This document shows positions 1 to 9,024 of a DNA stretch of 64,000 nucleotides, piece by piece; within the stretch, counting starts at the first letter, position 1, and each line of letters starts with the position of its first letter. Origin of the DNA: Microbispora bryophytorum (GTDB lineage Bacteria > Actinomycetota > Actinomycetes > Streptosporangiales > Streptosporangiaceae). Below the pieces are notes generated by a model. The model saw only the letters and a program-made list of their open reading frames with translations. It did no database searches and was not told the DNA's origin. The position numbers and the translations under genes were made by a program. The stretch covers positions 183,981 through 247,980 of the forward strand of contig NZ_VIRL01000011.1 of NCBI RefSeq assembly GCF_006874465.1, in the 5' to 3' direction.

Positions 1-41
1 CACCGGGCTCCTCGTCGCGCGGAGGTCTCCTGTCTCGGGTC

Positions 42-794
42 GTGCGCCCCTGGACCTGGTCGCGTACGGGCCTGCGCCGGGGGTTCCAGGGGCTCGTCGC
101 CCTGACCGTGCTGCCGCTGACACCGATGACCTGGGCCTGGCTGACGAGCGCTGCCCACCGGGTGACGGCCGAGCCGGGCACGCGCTGGACCGCCGAGGTG
201 CCCGCGATGCCGGCCGCGCTCGTGCTCGGCGCGGGCGTCTGGAACGGGAAACCCAGTGCGATGCTGGGCGCCCGGCTCGACATCGCCGCCGAGCTGTACC
301 GCACGGGCAAGGCGCGGGCCCTGCTGCTGTCCGGCGACAACAGCCGCAAGGACTACGACGAGCCTTCGATCATGCGTGACTACCTGATCGCGCACGGCGT
401 CCCGGCCGCAAAGATCGTGCTCGACTACGCCGGATTCGACACGTGGGACTCCTGCGTACGGGCCAAGGAGGTCTTCGGCGCGTCCCGCCTCCTCGTCGTG
501 ACCCAGGTGTTCCACCTTCCCCGGGCCGTCGCGCTGTGCCGCGCGGCCGGGCTGGACGCGTTCGGCGTCGGCGACGACTCCAGCCGCGACTGGCCGCTCG
601 AGACGGTGGTCTACGCCGTCAGGGAGTTTCCCGCCTCCGCCAAGGGCCTGCTGGACAGCGTGATCCTGCACTCCTCACCACGCTTCCTCGGCCGTCGCGA
701 GACCGCGCTCGACCGCGCGCTGGCCGGCCGACTCCCCGTCTCGCCGGGGCGCGGCGGGCGGCGCGCGAAACTTTCACCGGGCGGCCCGCCCTGA
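42..794 (+). CDS. YdcF/SanA-type DUF218 membrane protein
   Basis: This 250-residue protein has the DUF218 (YdcF/SanA/ElyC) fold signature: a hydrophobic N-terminal anchor around residues 15-35, then VLGAGVWNGKPSAMLGAR, a GDN motif (LLLSGDNS), DYAGFDTWDS and VVTQVFHLPRA, all in the order seen in SanA proteins. Family members are inner-membrane proteins linked to envelope integrity, and their biochemical reaction is not settled. The GTG at 42 is the first start in frame. A GGAGG at 21-25 lies 16 nt upstream, longer than usual, so the true start could differ. The C-terminal 25 residues are Arg/Gly/Pro rich and probably disordered. Confidence 0.8.
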   Translation: MRPWTWSRTGLRRGFQGLVALTVLPLTPMTWAWLTSAAHRVTAEPGTRWTAEVPAMPAALVLGAGVWNGKPSAMLGARLDIAAELYRTGKARALLLSGDNSRKDYDEPSIMRDYLIAHGVPAAKIVLDYAGFDTWDSCVRAKEVFGASRLLVVTQVFHLPRAVALCRAAGLDAFGVGDDSSRDWPLETVVYAVREFPASAKGLLDSVILHSSPRFLGRRETALDRALAGRLPVSPGRGGRRAKLSPGGPP

Positions 795-867
795 GCTGGG
801 CCGACGGGACGGGCGGAGGTCCGTCCACTGGCCGGTGACGGCGTGACGCGTTAGGGTCCGGGCGACG

Positions 868-881
868 TGGGAGCGCTCCCA
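868..881. promoter_or_regulatory. CebR/CelR-type operator, perfect 14-bp palindrome
   Basis: The sequence TGGGAGCGCTCCCA is a perfect palindrome and equals the published operator of CebR (Streptomyces) and CelR (Thermobifida), the LacI-family repressors released by cello-oligosaccharides. A TTAGGGT (851-857) just upstream could serve as a -10, which would put the box in a repressing position. No large gene follows it on the plus strand. The nearby LPMO gene points toward it, so the box sits at that gene's 3' side and not at its promoter. Confidence 0.75.
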
Positions 882-897
882 CCATCCCCAGAGGGAG

Positions 898-990
898 GTG
901 AGGCCACACCCACAGTGGCTATCGCACCGCGGGTACGAGGCGGATCCTCCTCCGTCCACCCATCGCGCAACGCCCGGGGGGCCGCCATGA
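898..990 (+). CDS. possible 30-residue ORF behind the CebR box
   Basis: A GTG at 898 overlaps the purine-rich stretch GAGGGAGGTGAGG (890-902) and opens 30 codons rich in Pro, His and Arg, ending TGA at 988-990. I recognise no domain. The only reason to list it is its place directly behind a perfect CebR operator and before two hairpins. It could equally be untranslated leader or the remnant of a deleted cellulase gene. Confidence 0.2.
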   Translation: MRPHPQWLSHRGYEADPPPSTHRATPGGPP

Positions 991-1004
991 CGGTCCCCCG
1001 GGCG
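971..1004. terminator. hairpin, 10-bp stem
   Basis: CGCCCGGGGG (971-980) pairs with CCCCCGGGCG (995-1004) across a 14-nt loop. It could end a plus-strand transcript starting near the CebR box, and could act from both sides because the LPMO gene converges here. No T-tract is present, as is common in actinobacteria. Confidence 0.5.
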
Positions 1005-1020
1005 TCTCCCGCGGAGTCGG

Positions 1021-1039
1021 CGCCGGGCCGTGCCCGGCG
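1021..1039. terminator. LPMO 3' hairpin, 8-bp stem
   Basis: CGCCGGGC (1021-1028) and GCCCGGCG (1032-1039) pair perfectly around a 3-nt loop, 14 nt beyond the LPMO stop codon. Confidence 0.6.
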
Positions 1040-1053
1040 AGGTCAGGCCTCGC

Positions 1054-2223
1054 TCAGCCGCAGCTGATGTCGCTGATCGACGGCGTGGCCGACCCGCTGC
1101 CGAGGAACCCGGCCGTGGCCGAGGCCCCAGGAGCCAGCGAGGAGTTCCACTCCGGGGCGTGGATCATCGCGAACGGCCCGCTCTGCATGGACGTCCCGTT
1201 CCAGGCCTGGGTGATCGTCGCGCCGTTCGACATCTGCCACTGGATGTACCAGCCGTTGAGCGGGCCCGTGCCGGTGTTCTTGATCGTGACCTCGCCCTGG
1301 AAGCCGCCCTGCCAGGTGTTGGTCAGCTTCACCGTGGCCGTGCACGCCGGGTTCCCGGACGTCGGGGAGGCCGAGGGGCTCGGCGACGGGCTCCTGGTGG
1401 GCGACGGGCCGGGCGACGGGCTCCTGGTGGGCGACGGGCCGGGCGACGGGCTCCTGGTGGGCGAGGCGCTCGGCGAGGGACTGGGCGAGGCGCCGTCGCG
1501 GAGGAAGTTCACGTCCGAGCAGCCGTAGAAGGTCTCCTGGCTGTCCGACCGGTACCAGACCGCATAGATGATGTGCCGGCCGCTCTTGTCGGGCAGCTTG
1601 CCGGAGAAGCGGTAGGCGCCGTTGCTGACCTCAGGCTCGGGGTCGGCCGTGAGGAACGGCTGCTCCTCCATGTCGTCCCACGTGAGCGGCTGGGTCGGGT
1701 CCCAGCCGTCCTTGGTGACGTAGAGCTTGAAGCCACCGGGGTGCGGCACCCAGGCGCCGTAGACGAAGTTGTAGGTGCTGTTGGCCTTCAGCGTGGTGGT
1801 CGGCCAGTCGGTCCGTGGCGCGTCGTAGGCGGCGTACTTGCTGAAACCACCGCTGCACAGCTGGCCGTCGGGGATGAAGCCCCGGGTGCGGCCGCCTCCG
1901 TCGGAGCGGAGCACGCCGTACCAGTCGTAGAGAGGCTGGGTGCCGCCGGCCGCCACGGCGTCCTTGCAGGCGGGGTTGTTCGGGATGATCTGGCCGCCGG
2001 TGAGGCCGTCGGTGTAGCAGGCGTAGGTGCGGCTCGCGGGGGCCTGCAGGGCGCCGTGCGCCTCGGCCGCGGTCTGCGTCAGGACCGCGATGAGACCGGC
2101 GAGCACGGCCGCGACGGCGGCGAGGACGGCGAATTTTCGCCCGGATGTCATCGACAGCGATCTCACACGCGCGGACTGCCATGTGACTCTCGTGCCGGGG
2201 GTTTTCTCGCTGGGGGTTCCCAT
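1054..2223 (-). CDS. secreted AA10 lytic polysaccharide monooxygenase with CBM2
   Basis: This copper enzyme oxidatively cleaves crystalline polysaccharide outside the cell; the CBM2 favours cellulose, though chitin is possible. The 389 residues comprise a signal peptide ending AEA before His56, an AA10 domain (about 56-243), a Pro/Ser linker (about 246-290) and a CBM2 (about 292-389) closed by cysteines 294 and 388. After cleavage His56 becomes the N-terminal histidine of the copper brace; His161 in WVPHPGGF is the second, and FYGCSDVNF carries the usual axial Phe. A GAGGAG lies 11 nt before the ATG at 2223, giving an unusually long n-region; Met25 is an alternative start. The linker DNA has a 30-bp tandem repeat (1383-1464). 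No CebR box is visible upstream of the gene. Confidence 0.95.
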   Translation of the reverse strand: MGTPSEKTPGTRVTWQSARVRSLSMTSGRKFAVLAAVAAVLAGLIAVLTQTAAEAHGALQAPASRTYACYTDGLTGGQIIPNNPACKDAVAAGGTQPLYDWYGVLRSDGGGRTRGFIPDGQLCSGGFSKYAAYDAPRTDWPTTTLKANSTYNFVYGAWVPHPGGFKLYVTKDGWDPTQPLTWDDMEEQPFLTADPEPEVSNGAYRFSGKLPDKSGRHIIYAVWYRSDSQETFYGCSDVNFLRDGASPSPSPSASPTRSPSPGPSPTRSPSPGPSPTRSPSPSPSASPTSGNPACTATVKLTNTWQGGFQGEVTIKNTGTGPLNGWYIQWQMSNGATITQAWNGTSMQSGPFAMIHAPEWNSSLAPGASATAGFLGSGSATPSISDISCG

Positions 2224-2420
2224 GGTGGGGGGTTCTCCTCATGGTGGGCGGGCACGCCTTCGCGGGAAGGTCGCGCCGTCTCGGGCTGTCGTACGAGAAG
2301 AACGCATGCGGCATCGCCACACGCCCTCCTGGAGCCCACCCATCAAGTGGCCACCGCGCACTGTGATTGAAACACGCACCGCCCGCCTGGGCCAAGCGGC
2401 ACCGCGATCGTGCCGCCGCG

Positions 2421-2532
2421 TGGACTCAGCGCGGCGTGGACTCAGCGCGGCGTGGACTCAGCGCGGCGTGGACTCAGCGCGGCGTGGACTCAGCGCGGCG
2501 TGGACTCAGCGCGGCGTGGACTCAGCGCCGCG
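2421..2532. repeat. 16-bp tandem repeat, seven copies
   Basis: The unit TGGACTCAGCGCGGCG occurs six times perfectly and a seventh time with one change (2517-2532). The array fills the space between the LPMO promoter side and the prsW 3' end. The prsW stop codon (2522-2524) lies inside the last copy, and every other copy contains the same TCA triplet. Confidence 0.95.
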
Positions 2533-3901
2533 GGTCACCGGGCCCGGCGCCCGGCTCGGCACCCGGCCCGGGGCCGCCCTGTGACGGACCCCTTGTCGGC
2601 TCCTGTGTCGGGCCCTGTGTCGGGCCCTGCGTCGGGCCCGGCGGCTGTCCGTACCAGGGCGGCACGGCGGGGCCACCGCCCTGCCATCGGCCCGGGGGCG
2701 GGGCGCCCGGCGCGTACCCCGGCGGAGGCACCCCCCGCGCGGCGTTCGCCTGGTGGCGCTCCGGCAGCGGGAACGACAGCCTGGCGTAGGCCATGAGGTC
2801 CGCGAGCGAGCGCTGCTGGGCGCGGAAGGCCTCCTCGTCCACCCCGCCCCGGGCCGCGCGGGCGTGCAGCAGCCCGAGCTCGGTGGAGGCGACCTGGTAG
2901 TCGATCATCGCCCGCGCCCCGGCCCTGCCGCCGTGGGCCTTGGCCCACACCCTGGCCTGCCGACGGCGGCGCAGGGACGACAGCATGAAGATGTCGGCCT
3001 GGTTGATCAGCCCGTTGCGCTCGTACGGCGGCAGGTAGTGGTGGATCAGGCCGACGATCCGCCGTCTGTCCCGGAAGATCACGATGAGCTCGACGATGAG
3101 CAGGATCATCAGCAGCAGGTAGGCGATGGCGAGCCCGCCGAGGCCGGCGAACGTGGCGAAGCCGTTCCAGAGGCCGTGCAGCACCATCGCGCCGATCCAC
3201 CCGATGACGATGACGACGACCCCCACCGCGCCGCCGCGCTGGGCGGCGTACGCGACGGCGATGCCGATCAGAGAGGTGAACAGCGGATGGGCGAACGGCG
3301 ACAGCACGGCCCGCAGCACGAGCGTCGCGGCGAGCCCCTGCGCGCCGTTCTCCTCCAGGGCGGCCAGGTAGTAGCTGACGTTCTCCGACATGGCGAAGCC
3401 GAGCCCGACCATGCTGGCGTAGATGATCCCGTCGGTGGGCCCGTCCAGCTCCTGCCGCCGGAACCACAGCAGCCCGAGCAGGACCAGCCCCTTGGCCGTC
3501 TCCTCCACGGGCGGGGCGCCGAAGGTGGCGACCAGGTTGCGCGCGCTCGTCGCGTCCCCGAGCTGATGAGCCACGTAGACGAGGTTGAGCGAGTTGAGCA
3601 CGCCGGCGAGCAGCACGGCGATGCCCGCGCCCCAGGCGAACGCGAAGATCAGGTTGGTGCGCGGCTCGGGTTCCATGCGGTCGAGGGCGAGCACGCCAGC
3701 GAGCAGCAGCGGCACGGGGGCCACGGCGAGCCCGAGCGCGATGAAGAACTGGACCGGATCGCCGTTGATGATGTCGAAGGAGAACGACACCAGGGCGCAG
3801 ATTCCGGCGACGACCAGACCCACGATGAGGCCGATGGACGGACGCTCTCTGAGAACGGCGCGGGGGTCGAGGCCTGCCACTGTGCGACTGTAACCGACCA
3901 C
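2522..3901 (-). CDS. PrsW-family intramembrane metalloprotease
   Basis: This is a polytopic membrane protein of 459 residues with about eight hydrophobic segments between residues 22 and 275. The family's zinc-protease motifs are visible: EE at 133-134 with K137 (PPVEETAKG), SEN at 172-174, FAHP with His205 and LHGLWNG with His242. B. subtilis PrsW cleaves an anti-sigma factor; the substrate here is unknown, and no sigma/anti-sigma pair is in this window. The cytoplasmic C-terminus (about 290-459) ends in a Pro/Gly/Gln tail with PTQG repeats. GTG at 3901 is chosen because GGAGGAGG lies 12 nt upstream. The gene is divergent from the lipoprotein gene at 4020, and its stop lies in the 16-bp array. 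Confidence 0.88.
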   Translation of the reverse strand: MVGYSRTVAGLDPRAVLRERPSIGLIVGLVVAGICALVSFSFDIINGDPVQFFIALGLAVAPVPLLLAGVLALDRMEPEPRTNLIFAFAWGAGIAVLLAGVLNSLNLVYVAHQLGDATSARNLVATFGAPPVEETAKGLVLLGLLWFRRQELDGPTDGIIYASMVGLGFAMSENVSYYLAALEENGAQGLAATLVLRAVLSPFAHPLFTSLIGIAVAYAAQRGGAVGVVVIVIGWIGAMVLHGLWNGFATFAGLGGLAIAYLLLMILLIVELIVIFRDRRRIVGLIHHYLPPYERNGLINQADIFMLSSLRRRRQARVWAKAHGGRAGARAMIDYQVASTELGLLHARAARGGVDEEAFRAQQRSLADLMAYARLSFPLPERHQANAARGVPPPGYAPGAPPPGRWQGGGPAVPPWYGQPPGPTQGPTQGPTQEPTRGPSQGGPGPGAEPGAGPGDPRR

Positions 3902-4019
3902 GCCCGCCGCGGTCCTCCTCCGGCCTCAAAAGATCCCTACGCATTCCGTGCCATGGCAAGTATCCCGCAGGCACGCGGTCGTCCCGAGCACGTGCCGGTT
4001 GCGGGCACAATGGGCGATC

Positions 4020-5570
4020 ATGGATGTCGCACCACGTGAGGGGCTCGGACGACGCGGTTTCCTCCGTGTCGCGTGCGCCGCCGCCGTCGGCTCGGTCGCC
4101 GCATGCGCGCCCGGGTCCCGGGAAGGCTCCACTCCCGCCTCCCCTTCGCCCTCTGCCACCTCCTCGTCGCCGGCCAGGAAGGCGACGGCGGAACGGCTGC
4201 TCCCCGGCGACGCGGACTGGCGGCTGCGCAGGCGGGGCCCGGACGAGGCGATCGAGGGCTACGGCGACCGCGCCAGCGTGCTGCCCGGGGAGTCGTTCGG
4301 GCTGCACGTCTCCACCACCGAGGGCCGCTACCGGGTCACGGCCTACCGGATGGGCTGGTACGGCGGGACACTAGCCCGCCGGGTGTGGCGTTCAGGGTGG
4401 ATGAGGGGACGCGACCAGGGCCGCGGACGGCTCGCCGGCGACACCCGCACCGTACGGGCCGGGTGGCGGCGCTCCCTGAGCGTGTCCACGGAAGGCTGGC
4501 CGGAGGGGGCCTACCTGCTGCGTCTGGACACCGAGCGCGGCCACCAGCGGTATGTGCCGCTGGTCGTGCGCTCGGCCTCCGCGGCCGGCCGGACGGTCCT
4601 GGTCCACGCCACCCCCACCTGGCAGGCGTACAACCGGTGGGGCGGCTACAGCCTCTACTACGGCGAGGACGGCCGCTACGAGAGCCGCTCGCTCGCGGTC
4701 AGCTTCGACCGGCCCTACGACAGCACCGGGATGGAGAAGTTCCTCATCCACGAACGGCCGGTGGTGGCCCTCGCCGAACGGCTCGGCCTGCCCCTGGCGT
4801 ACACGACGGGCGGCGACCTGGAGGCCGGCGACGACGTGCTCACCGGCGCCTCCGCGGTGATCTTCCTCGGGCACGACGAGTACTGGACGCCCGGGATGCG
4901 CCGCACGGTGACCGAGGCCCGCGACGCCGGCGCCAACCTGGCCTTCCTCGGCGCCAACACCTGCTACCGCCGCGTCCGGATGGAAGAGGACGGCAAGCTG
5001 GTGGTCTGCTACAAGACGGCGGTGGACCGCGACCCGCTCGTCCGGACGCGCCCGTCGCTGGCGACGACCGACTTCCGCGCGGCGCCGAAGGCCGATCCCG
5101 AGTCGTCGCTCATCGGGGTCTACTACGACGGATATCCGGTGGACGCGCCGTTCGTGGTGCACGAGCCCCGTCACTGGATCTTCGCGGGCACCGGCGTGCG
5201 CCGCGGCGACGCGTTCGCGCACCTCGTGGGCGTGGAGTACGACCGGGTGAACACCGACGTGCCGACGCCCAGGCCGCTGCAGATCCTCGCCCACTCGCCG
5301 GTGACCTGCGTGGGGCGGCCCAGCTTCGCCGACGCGGCCTACTACACGGCCCCGGGCGGGGCCGGGGTGTTCGCCTCGGGGACCATGCGGTGGGCCGAGA
5401 CGCTCATGGCGCGCACCCGCGACCTGCCGCGGGCCCACGGCATCGACGCGCGTACGCGGGCCTTCGTCACCGCGGCGACGACCAACCTGCTGAAGGGCTT
5501 CGCCGAGGGACCGGCCGCCGAGCGCCTGCCCGCCCCCGACGACAACGTCCGCCGCACTTATCGCGCCTGA
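4020..5570 (+). CDS. exported lipoprotein, N,N-dimethylformamidase beta-subunit-like
   Basis: The protein has 516 residues. Twin arginines (11-12, RRGFLRV) and a lipobox ending at Cys29 (VAAC) predict Tat export and lipid anchoring. The rest resembles the large-subunit C-terminal domain of N,N-dimethylformamidase: YRMGWYGG, TWQAYNRWGGYSLY, SFDRPY, IFLGHDEYWT and FLGANTCYRRVR. The characterised DMFase hydrolyses dimethylformamide in the cytoplasm, so the surface location means this paralogue probably acts on another substrate. No small-subunit gene is adjacent. ATG at 4020 is preferred because the signal peptide starts there, although no clear ribosome site precedes it. Hairpin 5656-5686 follows. 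Confidence 0.75.
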   Translation: MDVAPREGLGRRGFLRVACAAAVGSVAACAPGSREGSTPASPSPSATSSSPARKATAERLLPGDADWRLRRRGPDEAIEGYGDRASVLPGESFGLHVSTTEGRYRVTAYRMGWYGGTLARRVWRSGWMRGRDQGRGRLAGDTRTVRAGWRRSLSVSTEGWPEGAYLLRLDTERGHQRYVPLVVRSASAAGRTVLVHATPTWQAYNRWGGYSLYYGEDGRYESRSLAVSFDRPYDSTGMEKFLIHERPVVALAERLGLPLAYTTGGDLEAGDDVLTGASAVIFLGHDEYWTPGMRRTVTEARDAGANLAFLGANTCYRRVRMEEDGKLVVCYKTAVDRDPLVRTRPSLATTDFRAAPKADPESSLIGVYYDGYPVDAPFVVHEPRHWIFAGTGVRRGDAFAHLVGVEYDRVNTDVPTPRPLQILAHSPVTCVGRPSFADAAYYTAPGGAGVFASGTMRWAETLMARTRDLPRAHGIDARTRAFVTAATTNLLKGFAEGPAAERLPAPDDNVRRTYRA

Positions 5571-5655
5571 CGCTCAGGGCGTCGCCGGGGGTTCGCCGAG
5601 TCTTCGCGGGTTGGGCCGGATTGACCGCCCGCCCGCTCAGAGCCGACGCACAGAC

Positions 5656-5686
5656 GAGGTCCCGTCCGAACCCCGGACGGGACCTC
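5656..5686. terminator. bidirectional terminator, 13-bp perfect stem
   Basis: Arms 5656-5668 and 5674-5686 pair perfectly over a 5-nt loop between the convergent lipoprotein gene and ctaB. Confidence 0.85.
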
Positions 5687-5704
5687 CTGGGTGAAGCGAG
5701 CGAA

Positions 5705-6658
5705 TCAGGCGAACAGGGAGTCGAGCGCGACGGCGAGGAACAGCAGCGCCAGGTAGATGTTCGACCAGTGGAAGAACCGCATCGGGCGCAGGTCGACGCC
5801 GGTCTTGCCGGCGTTGACCCGGCCGAGCAGGCGGTAGACCTCCACCAGGCAGACCGCGCCGAGCACGAGCGCGGCGGCCGGGTAGAGCAGGGAGGTGCCG
5901 GCGATCGGCCACAGCAGCAGCGAGCACAGCACGGTGGCCCAGGTGTAGACGACGACCTGCTGGACGACCCGGCGCTCGGTGGTGACCACCGGAAGCATCG
6001 GCACGGCGGCCGCCGCGTAGTCCTCGCGGTAGCGCATGGCGAGCGTCCAGGTGTGCGGCGGCGTCCAGAAGAACACGACGCCGAACAGCACGACCGGGGC
6101 CCACGACAGCCCGCCGGTGATGCCGGCCCAGCCGATCAGCACCGGCATGCAGCCGGCGATGCCGCCCCACACGATGTTCTGCGACGTGCGCCGCTTGAGC
6201 ACCAGCGAGTACACGAAGACGTAGAACAGGATCGCGCCCAGCGACAGCGCGGCGGCCAGTCCGTTGACCGTGAGCGCGAGCCCGAGCGTGGAAAGAGTGC
6301 CGAGAATCACACCGAAGACCAGTGCGCCGGCCGGCGACACGTCGTGCTTGGCGAGCGGCCGCCTGCGGGTGCGCCGCATCGTCCGGTCGATGTCCCGGTC
6401 GATGTAGCAGTTCAGGACGTTCGCACTGCCCGCCGACAGGGTGCCGAAGACCATGGTGGCGGTCGCGGTCCACAGGTCGGGCAGGCCATGCGCCGCGAGG
6501 AACATGACCGGCAGGGTCGTGATCAGCAGCAGCTCGATGATCCGGGGCTTGGTGAGCGCCACGTAGGCCTTCACGAGCGCCCCGATGGAGCGGGGAGCCG
6601 TGGCCGTCGCGGCGGACCCGAGGGGGGTCACCGTCTGCTTGTTCGTCAGGACCGTCAA
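5705..6658 (-). CDS. ctaB: protoheme IX farnesyltransferase
   Basis: This UbiA-family membrane prenyltransferase adds a farnesyl group to protoheme IX to make heme O for cytochrome oxidase. At 317 residues it is of normal length, with about nine membrane segments. The prenyl-diphosphate/Mg site is NCYIDRDID (N83, D87, D91), and the second polar motif lies near [14 protein letters not shown]. The TTG at 6656-6658 is taken as start because GGAAG lies just upstream and the protein begins as in homologues. The gene is divergent from tkt, the arrangement seen in many actinobacteria, and shares a 253-bp promoter region with it. Confidence 0.95.
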   Translation of the reverse strand: MTVLTNKQTVTPLGSAATATAPRSIGALVKAYVALTKPRIIELLLITTLPVMFLAAHGLPDLWTATATMVFGTLSAGSANVLNCYIDRDIDRTMRRTRRRPLAKHDVSPAGALVFGVILGTLSTLGLALTVNGLAAALSLGAILFYVFVYSLVLKRRTSQNIVWGGIAGCMPVLIGWAGITGGLSWAPVVLFGVVFFWTPPHTWTLAMRYREDYAAAAVPMLPVVTTERRVVQQVVVYTWATVLCSLLLWPIAGTSLLYPAAALVLGAVCLVEVYRLLGRVNAGKTGVDLRPMRFFHWSNIYLALLFLAVALDSLFA

Positions 6659-6911
6659 GGCGCTTCCATCACATGCGGGGTCAACGCGTAACCTCTGATT
6701 AGGGCGGATCTCCGGGCAGCCTGTCTGCGGGCGGCAGCCGGCACTTGGTCAATCACTGTAGTCGCCACCGCAGGTGGTCCCCGAACCGGGGCCGAAGCCG
6801 CAGGCGCTGTTACCGAGGTGGCTACCAAACGGTATTACGAGGAACCCGTTAGGGTCCCCTGTGGGCGGGAAATGCCAGAACCGGCGCGAAAAACAAGAGG
6901 GGATCGAGCAG

Positions 6912-9014
6912 TTGAGCAGCGCAAGCCTTGAGTGGAGTGATCTTGACCGGCAGGCGGTCGACGTCGTGCGGGCCCTGGCGATGGACGCCGTGGAGAAGGC
7001 GGGATCGGGTCACCCCGGCACCGCGATGAGCCTCGCGCCCGCCGCCTACCTTCTGTTCCAGCGGATCCTGCGTCACGACCCCTCGGATCCCAAGTGGGCG
7101 GGACGAGACAGGTTCGTCCTTTCCTGTGGGCATTCGAGCCTGACGCTCTACATTCAGCTCTATCTGTCCGGCTACGGCCTGACCTTGGACGATCTCAAGG
7201 CGCTCCGGCAGTGGGACAGCCTCACCCCGGGCCACCCCGAGCACGGCCACACGGCCGGCGTGGAGACCACGACCGGCCCGCTCGGCCAGGGCCTCGGCAA
7301 CGCGGTCGGCATGGCCATGGCGGCCCGCCGCGAGCGCGGCCTGTTCGACGCGGACGCCGCGCCCGGCGCCTCGCCGTTCGACCACATGATCTGGTGCTTC
7401 GCCTCCGAGGGCGACCTGGAAGAGGGCATCAGCCACGAGGTCAGCGCTCTGGCCGGCCACCAGAAGCTCGGCAACCTGGCCGTGGTCTTCGACTCCAACC
7501 ACATCTCCATCGAGGACGACACCCAGATCGCCCTGTCCGAGGACATCGCGAAGCGGTACGAGGCGTACGGCTGGCACGTCCTGGAGGTCGACTGGACCAC
7601 GACCGGGGAGTACAAGGAGGACGTCCAGGCGCTGTACGACGCGCTGGAGGCGGCCCGCGCGGAGACCGAGCGCCCGACGTTCATCAAGCTCCGCACCATC
7701 ATCGGCTGGCCCGCGCCGAACAAGCAGAACACCGGCAAGATCCACGGCTCGGCCCTGGGCGCCGACGAGGTCGCCGCGACCAAGCGCGTCCTCGGAATGG
7801 ACCCCGACAAGAGCTTCGACGTGCCCGCCGACGTGCTCGACCATGCGCGTGAGGTCGTCGCGCGCGGCCGGGCCCTGCGCGCCGAATGGGACAAGGGCTA
7901 CCAGAGCTGGCGCGAGGCCAACCCCGAGCGGGCGGAGCTGTTCGACCGGATCTCCAAGCGCAGGCTGCCGGAGGGCTGGGACAAGGCGCTGCCGTCGTTC
8001 GAGATCGGCTCGCAGGTCGCGACCCGGAAGGCGTCCGGCGAGGTGCTGAGCGCGCTCGCGCCGGTGCTGCCGGAGCTGTGGGGCGGCTCGGCCGACCTCG
8101 CGGAGTCCAACAACACCACGATGAAGGGCGAGCCGTCCTTCATCCCGGACGAGTACCAGACCAAGGAGTTCCCAGGGAACCGGTACGGCCGGACGCTGCA
8201 CTTCGGCATCCGGGAGCACGGCATGGGCGCGATCCTGAACGGCATCGCGCTGCACAACGGCACCCGTCCGTACGGCGGCACGTTCCTGGTGTTCAGCGAC
8301 TACATGCGGCCGTCGGTGCGGCTGGCCGCGCTGATGAAGCTGCCGGTGACCTACGTCTGGACGCACGACTCGATCGGCCTCGGCGAGGACGGCCCGACCC
8401 ACCAGCCGATCGAGCACCTGTGGGCGCTGCGCGCGATCCCCGGCCTGGACGTCGTCCGCCCCGCCGACGCCAACGAGACGGCGGCCGCGTGGAAGGCCGT
8501 CCTTGAGCACAACGACCGCCCGGCCGGCCTCGCGCTGACCCGGCAGAACGTTCCCACCCTGGACGGCGCGGGCGACCCCGACGCCGTCGCGCGCGGCGGC
8601 TACGTCCTGCAGGACGCGTCCAACGGCCAGCCCGACGTCGTGATCATCGGCACCGGCAGCGAGGTCCAGCTCGCCGTCGAGGCCCGCACGATCCTGGAGT
8701 CGCAGGGCATCCCGACCCGCGTGGTCTCGATGCCGTGCGTGGAGTGGTTCCGGGAGCAGGACGCCGCCTACAAGCAGACCGTGCTGCCCCCCGCCGTCAA
8801 GGCCCGGGTCGCGGTCGAGGCGGGAATCACGCTGGGCTGGCGCGAGTTCGTGGGAGATGCGGGCGAGGTCCTGGGTCTCGAGCACTTCGGCGCGTCCGCA
8901 CCGTACAAGACGATCTACGAGCAGTTCGGCCTCACCGCCGACCGCGTCGTCGCCGCCGCCAAGGCCAGCCTGGCCAAGACGGGCGCCGACAAGGGCGAGA
9001 CGACCGGAAACTGA
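6912..9014 (+). CDS. tkt: transketolase
   Basis: The enzyme transfers two-carbon ketol units between pentose phosphate sugars using thiamine diphosphate. The 700 residues show [25 protein letters not shown], the cofactor stretch [12 protein letters not shown], and the pyrimidine-domain motif [16 protein letters not shown] at 6912 is chosen because AGAGGGGA ends about nine nt upstream and the protein then begins as in other actinobacterial transketolases; the longer open frame from 6774 adds 46 residues with no family support. It is the first gene of tkt-tal-pgi-zwf-opcA-pgl, with 10 nt before tal. Confidence 0.96.
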   Translation: MSSASLEWSDLDRQAVDVVRALAMDAVEKAGSGHPGTAMSLAPAAYLLFQRILRHDPSDPKWAGRDRFVLSCGHSSLTLYIQLYLSGYGLTLDDLKALRQWDSLTPGHPEHGHTAGVETTTGPLGQGLGNAVGMAMAARRERGLFDADAAPGASPFDHMIWCFASEGDLEEGISHEVSALAGHQKLGNLAVVFDSNHISIEDDTQIALSEDIAKRYEAYGWHVLEVDWTTTGEYKEDVQALYDALEAARAETERPTFIKLRTIIGWPAPNKQNTGKIHGSALGADEVAATKRVLGMDPDKSFDVPADVLDHAREVVARGRALRAEWDKGYQSWREANPERAELFDRISKRRLPEGWDKALPSFEIGSQVATRKASGEVLSALAPVLPELWGGSADLAESNNTTMKGEPSFIPDEYQTKEFPGNRYGRTLHFGIREHGMGAILNGIALHNGTRPYGGTFLVFSDYMRPSVRLAALMKLPVTYVWTHDSIGLGEDGPTHQPIEHLWALRAIPGLDVVRPADANETAAAWKAVLEHNDRPAGLALTRQNVPTLDGAGDPDAVARGGYVLQDASNGQPDVVIIGTGSEVQLAVEARTILESQGIPTRVVSMPCVEWFREQDAAYKQTVLPPAVKARVAVEAGITLGWREFVGDAGEVLGLEHFGASAPYKTIYEQFGLTADRVVAAAKASLAKTGADKGETTGN

Positions 9015-9024
9015 GGGACGAAGG

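Noticed and set aside
2224..2420. CebR box at the LPMO promoter
   Set aside because: Only a weak partial resemblance (TGGAGCCCA) is present; no acceptable palindrome.
4073..6691. An 872-codon plus-strand frame through the lipoprotein gene and opposite ctaB
   Set aside because: It crosses a 13-bp terminator and two recognised genes in other frames; composition is Arg/Gly-biased noise.
6774..6911. N-terminal extension of transketolase by 46 residues
   Set aside because: The extension has no family match, and a good ribosome site precedes TTG 6912.
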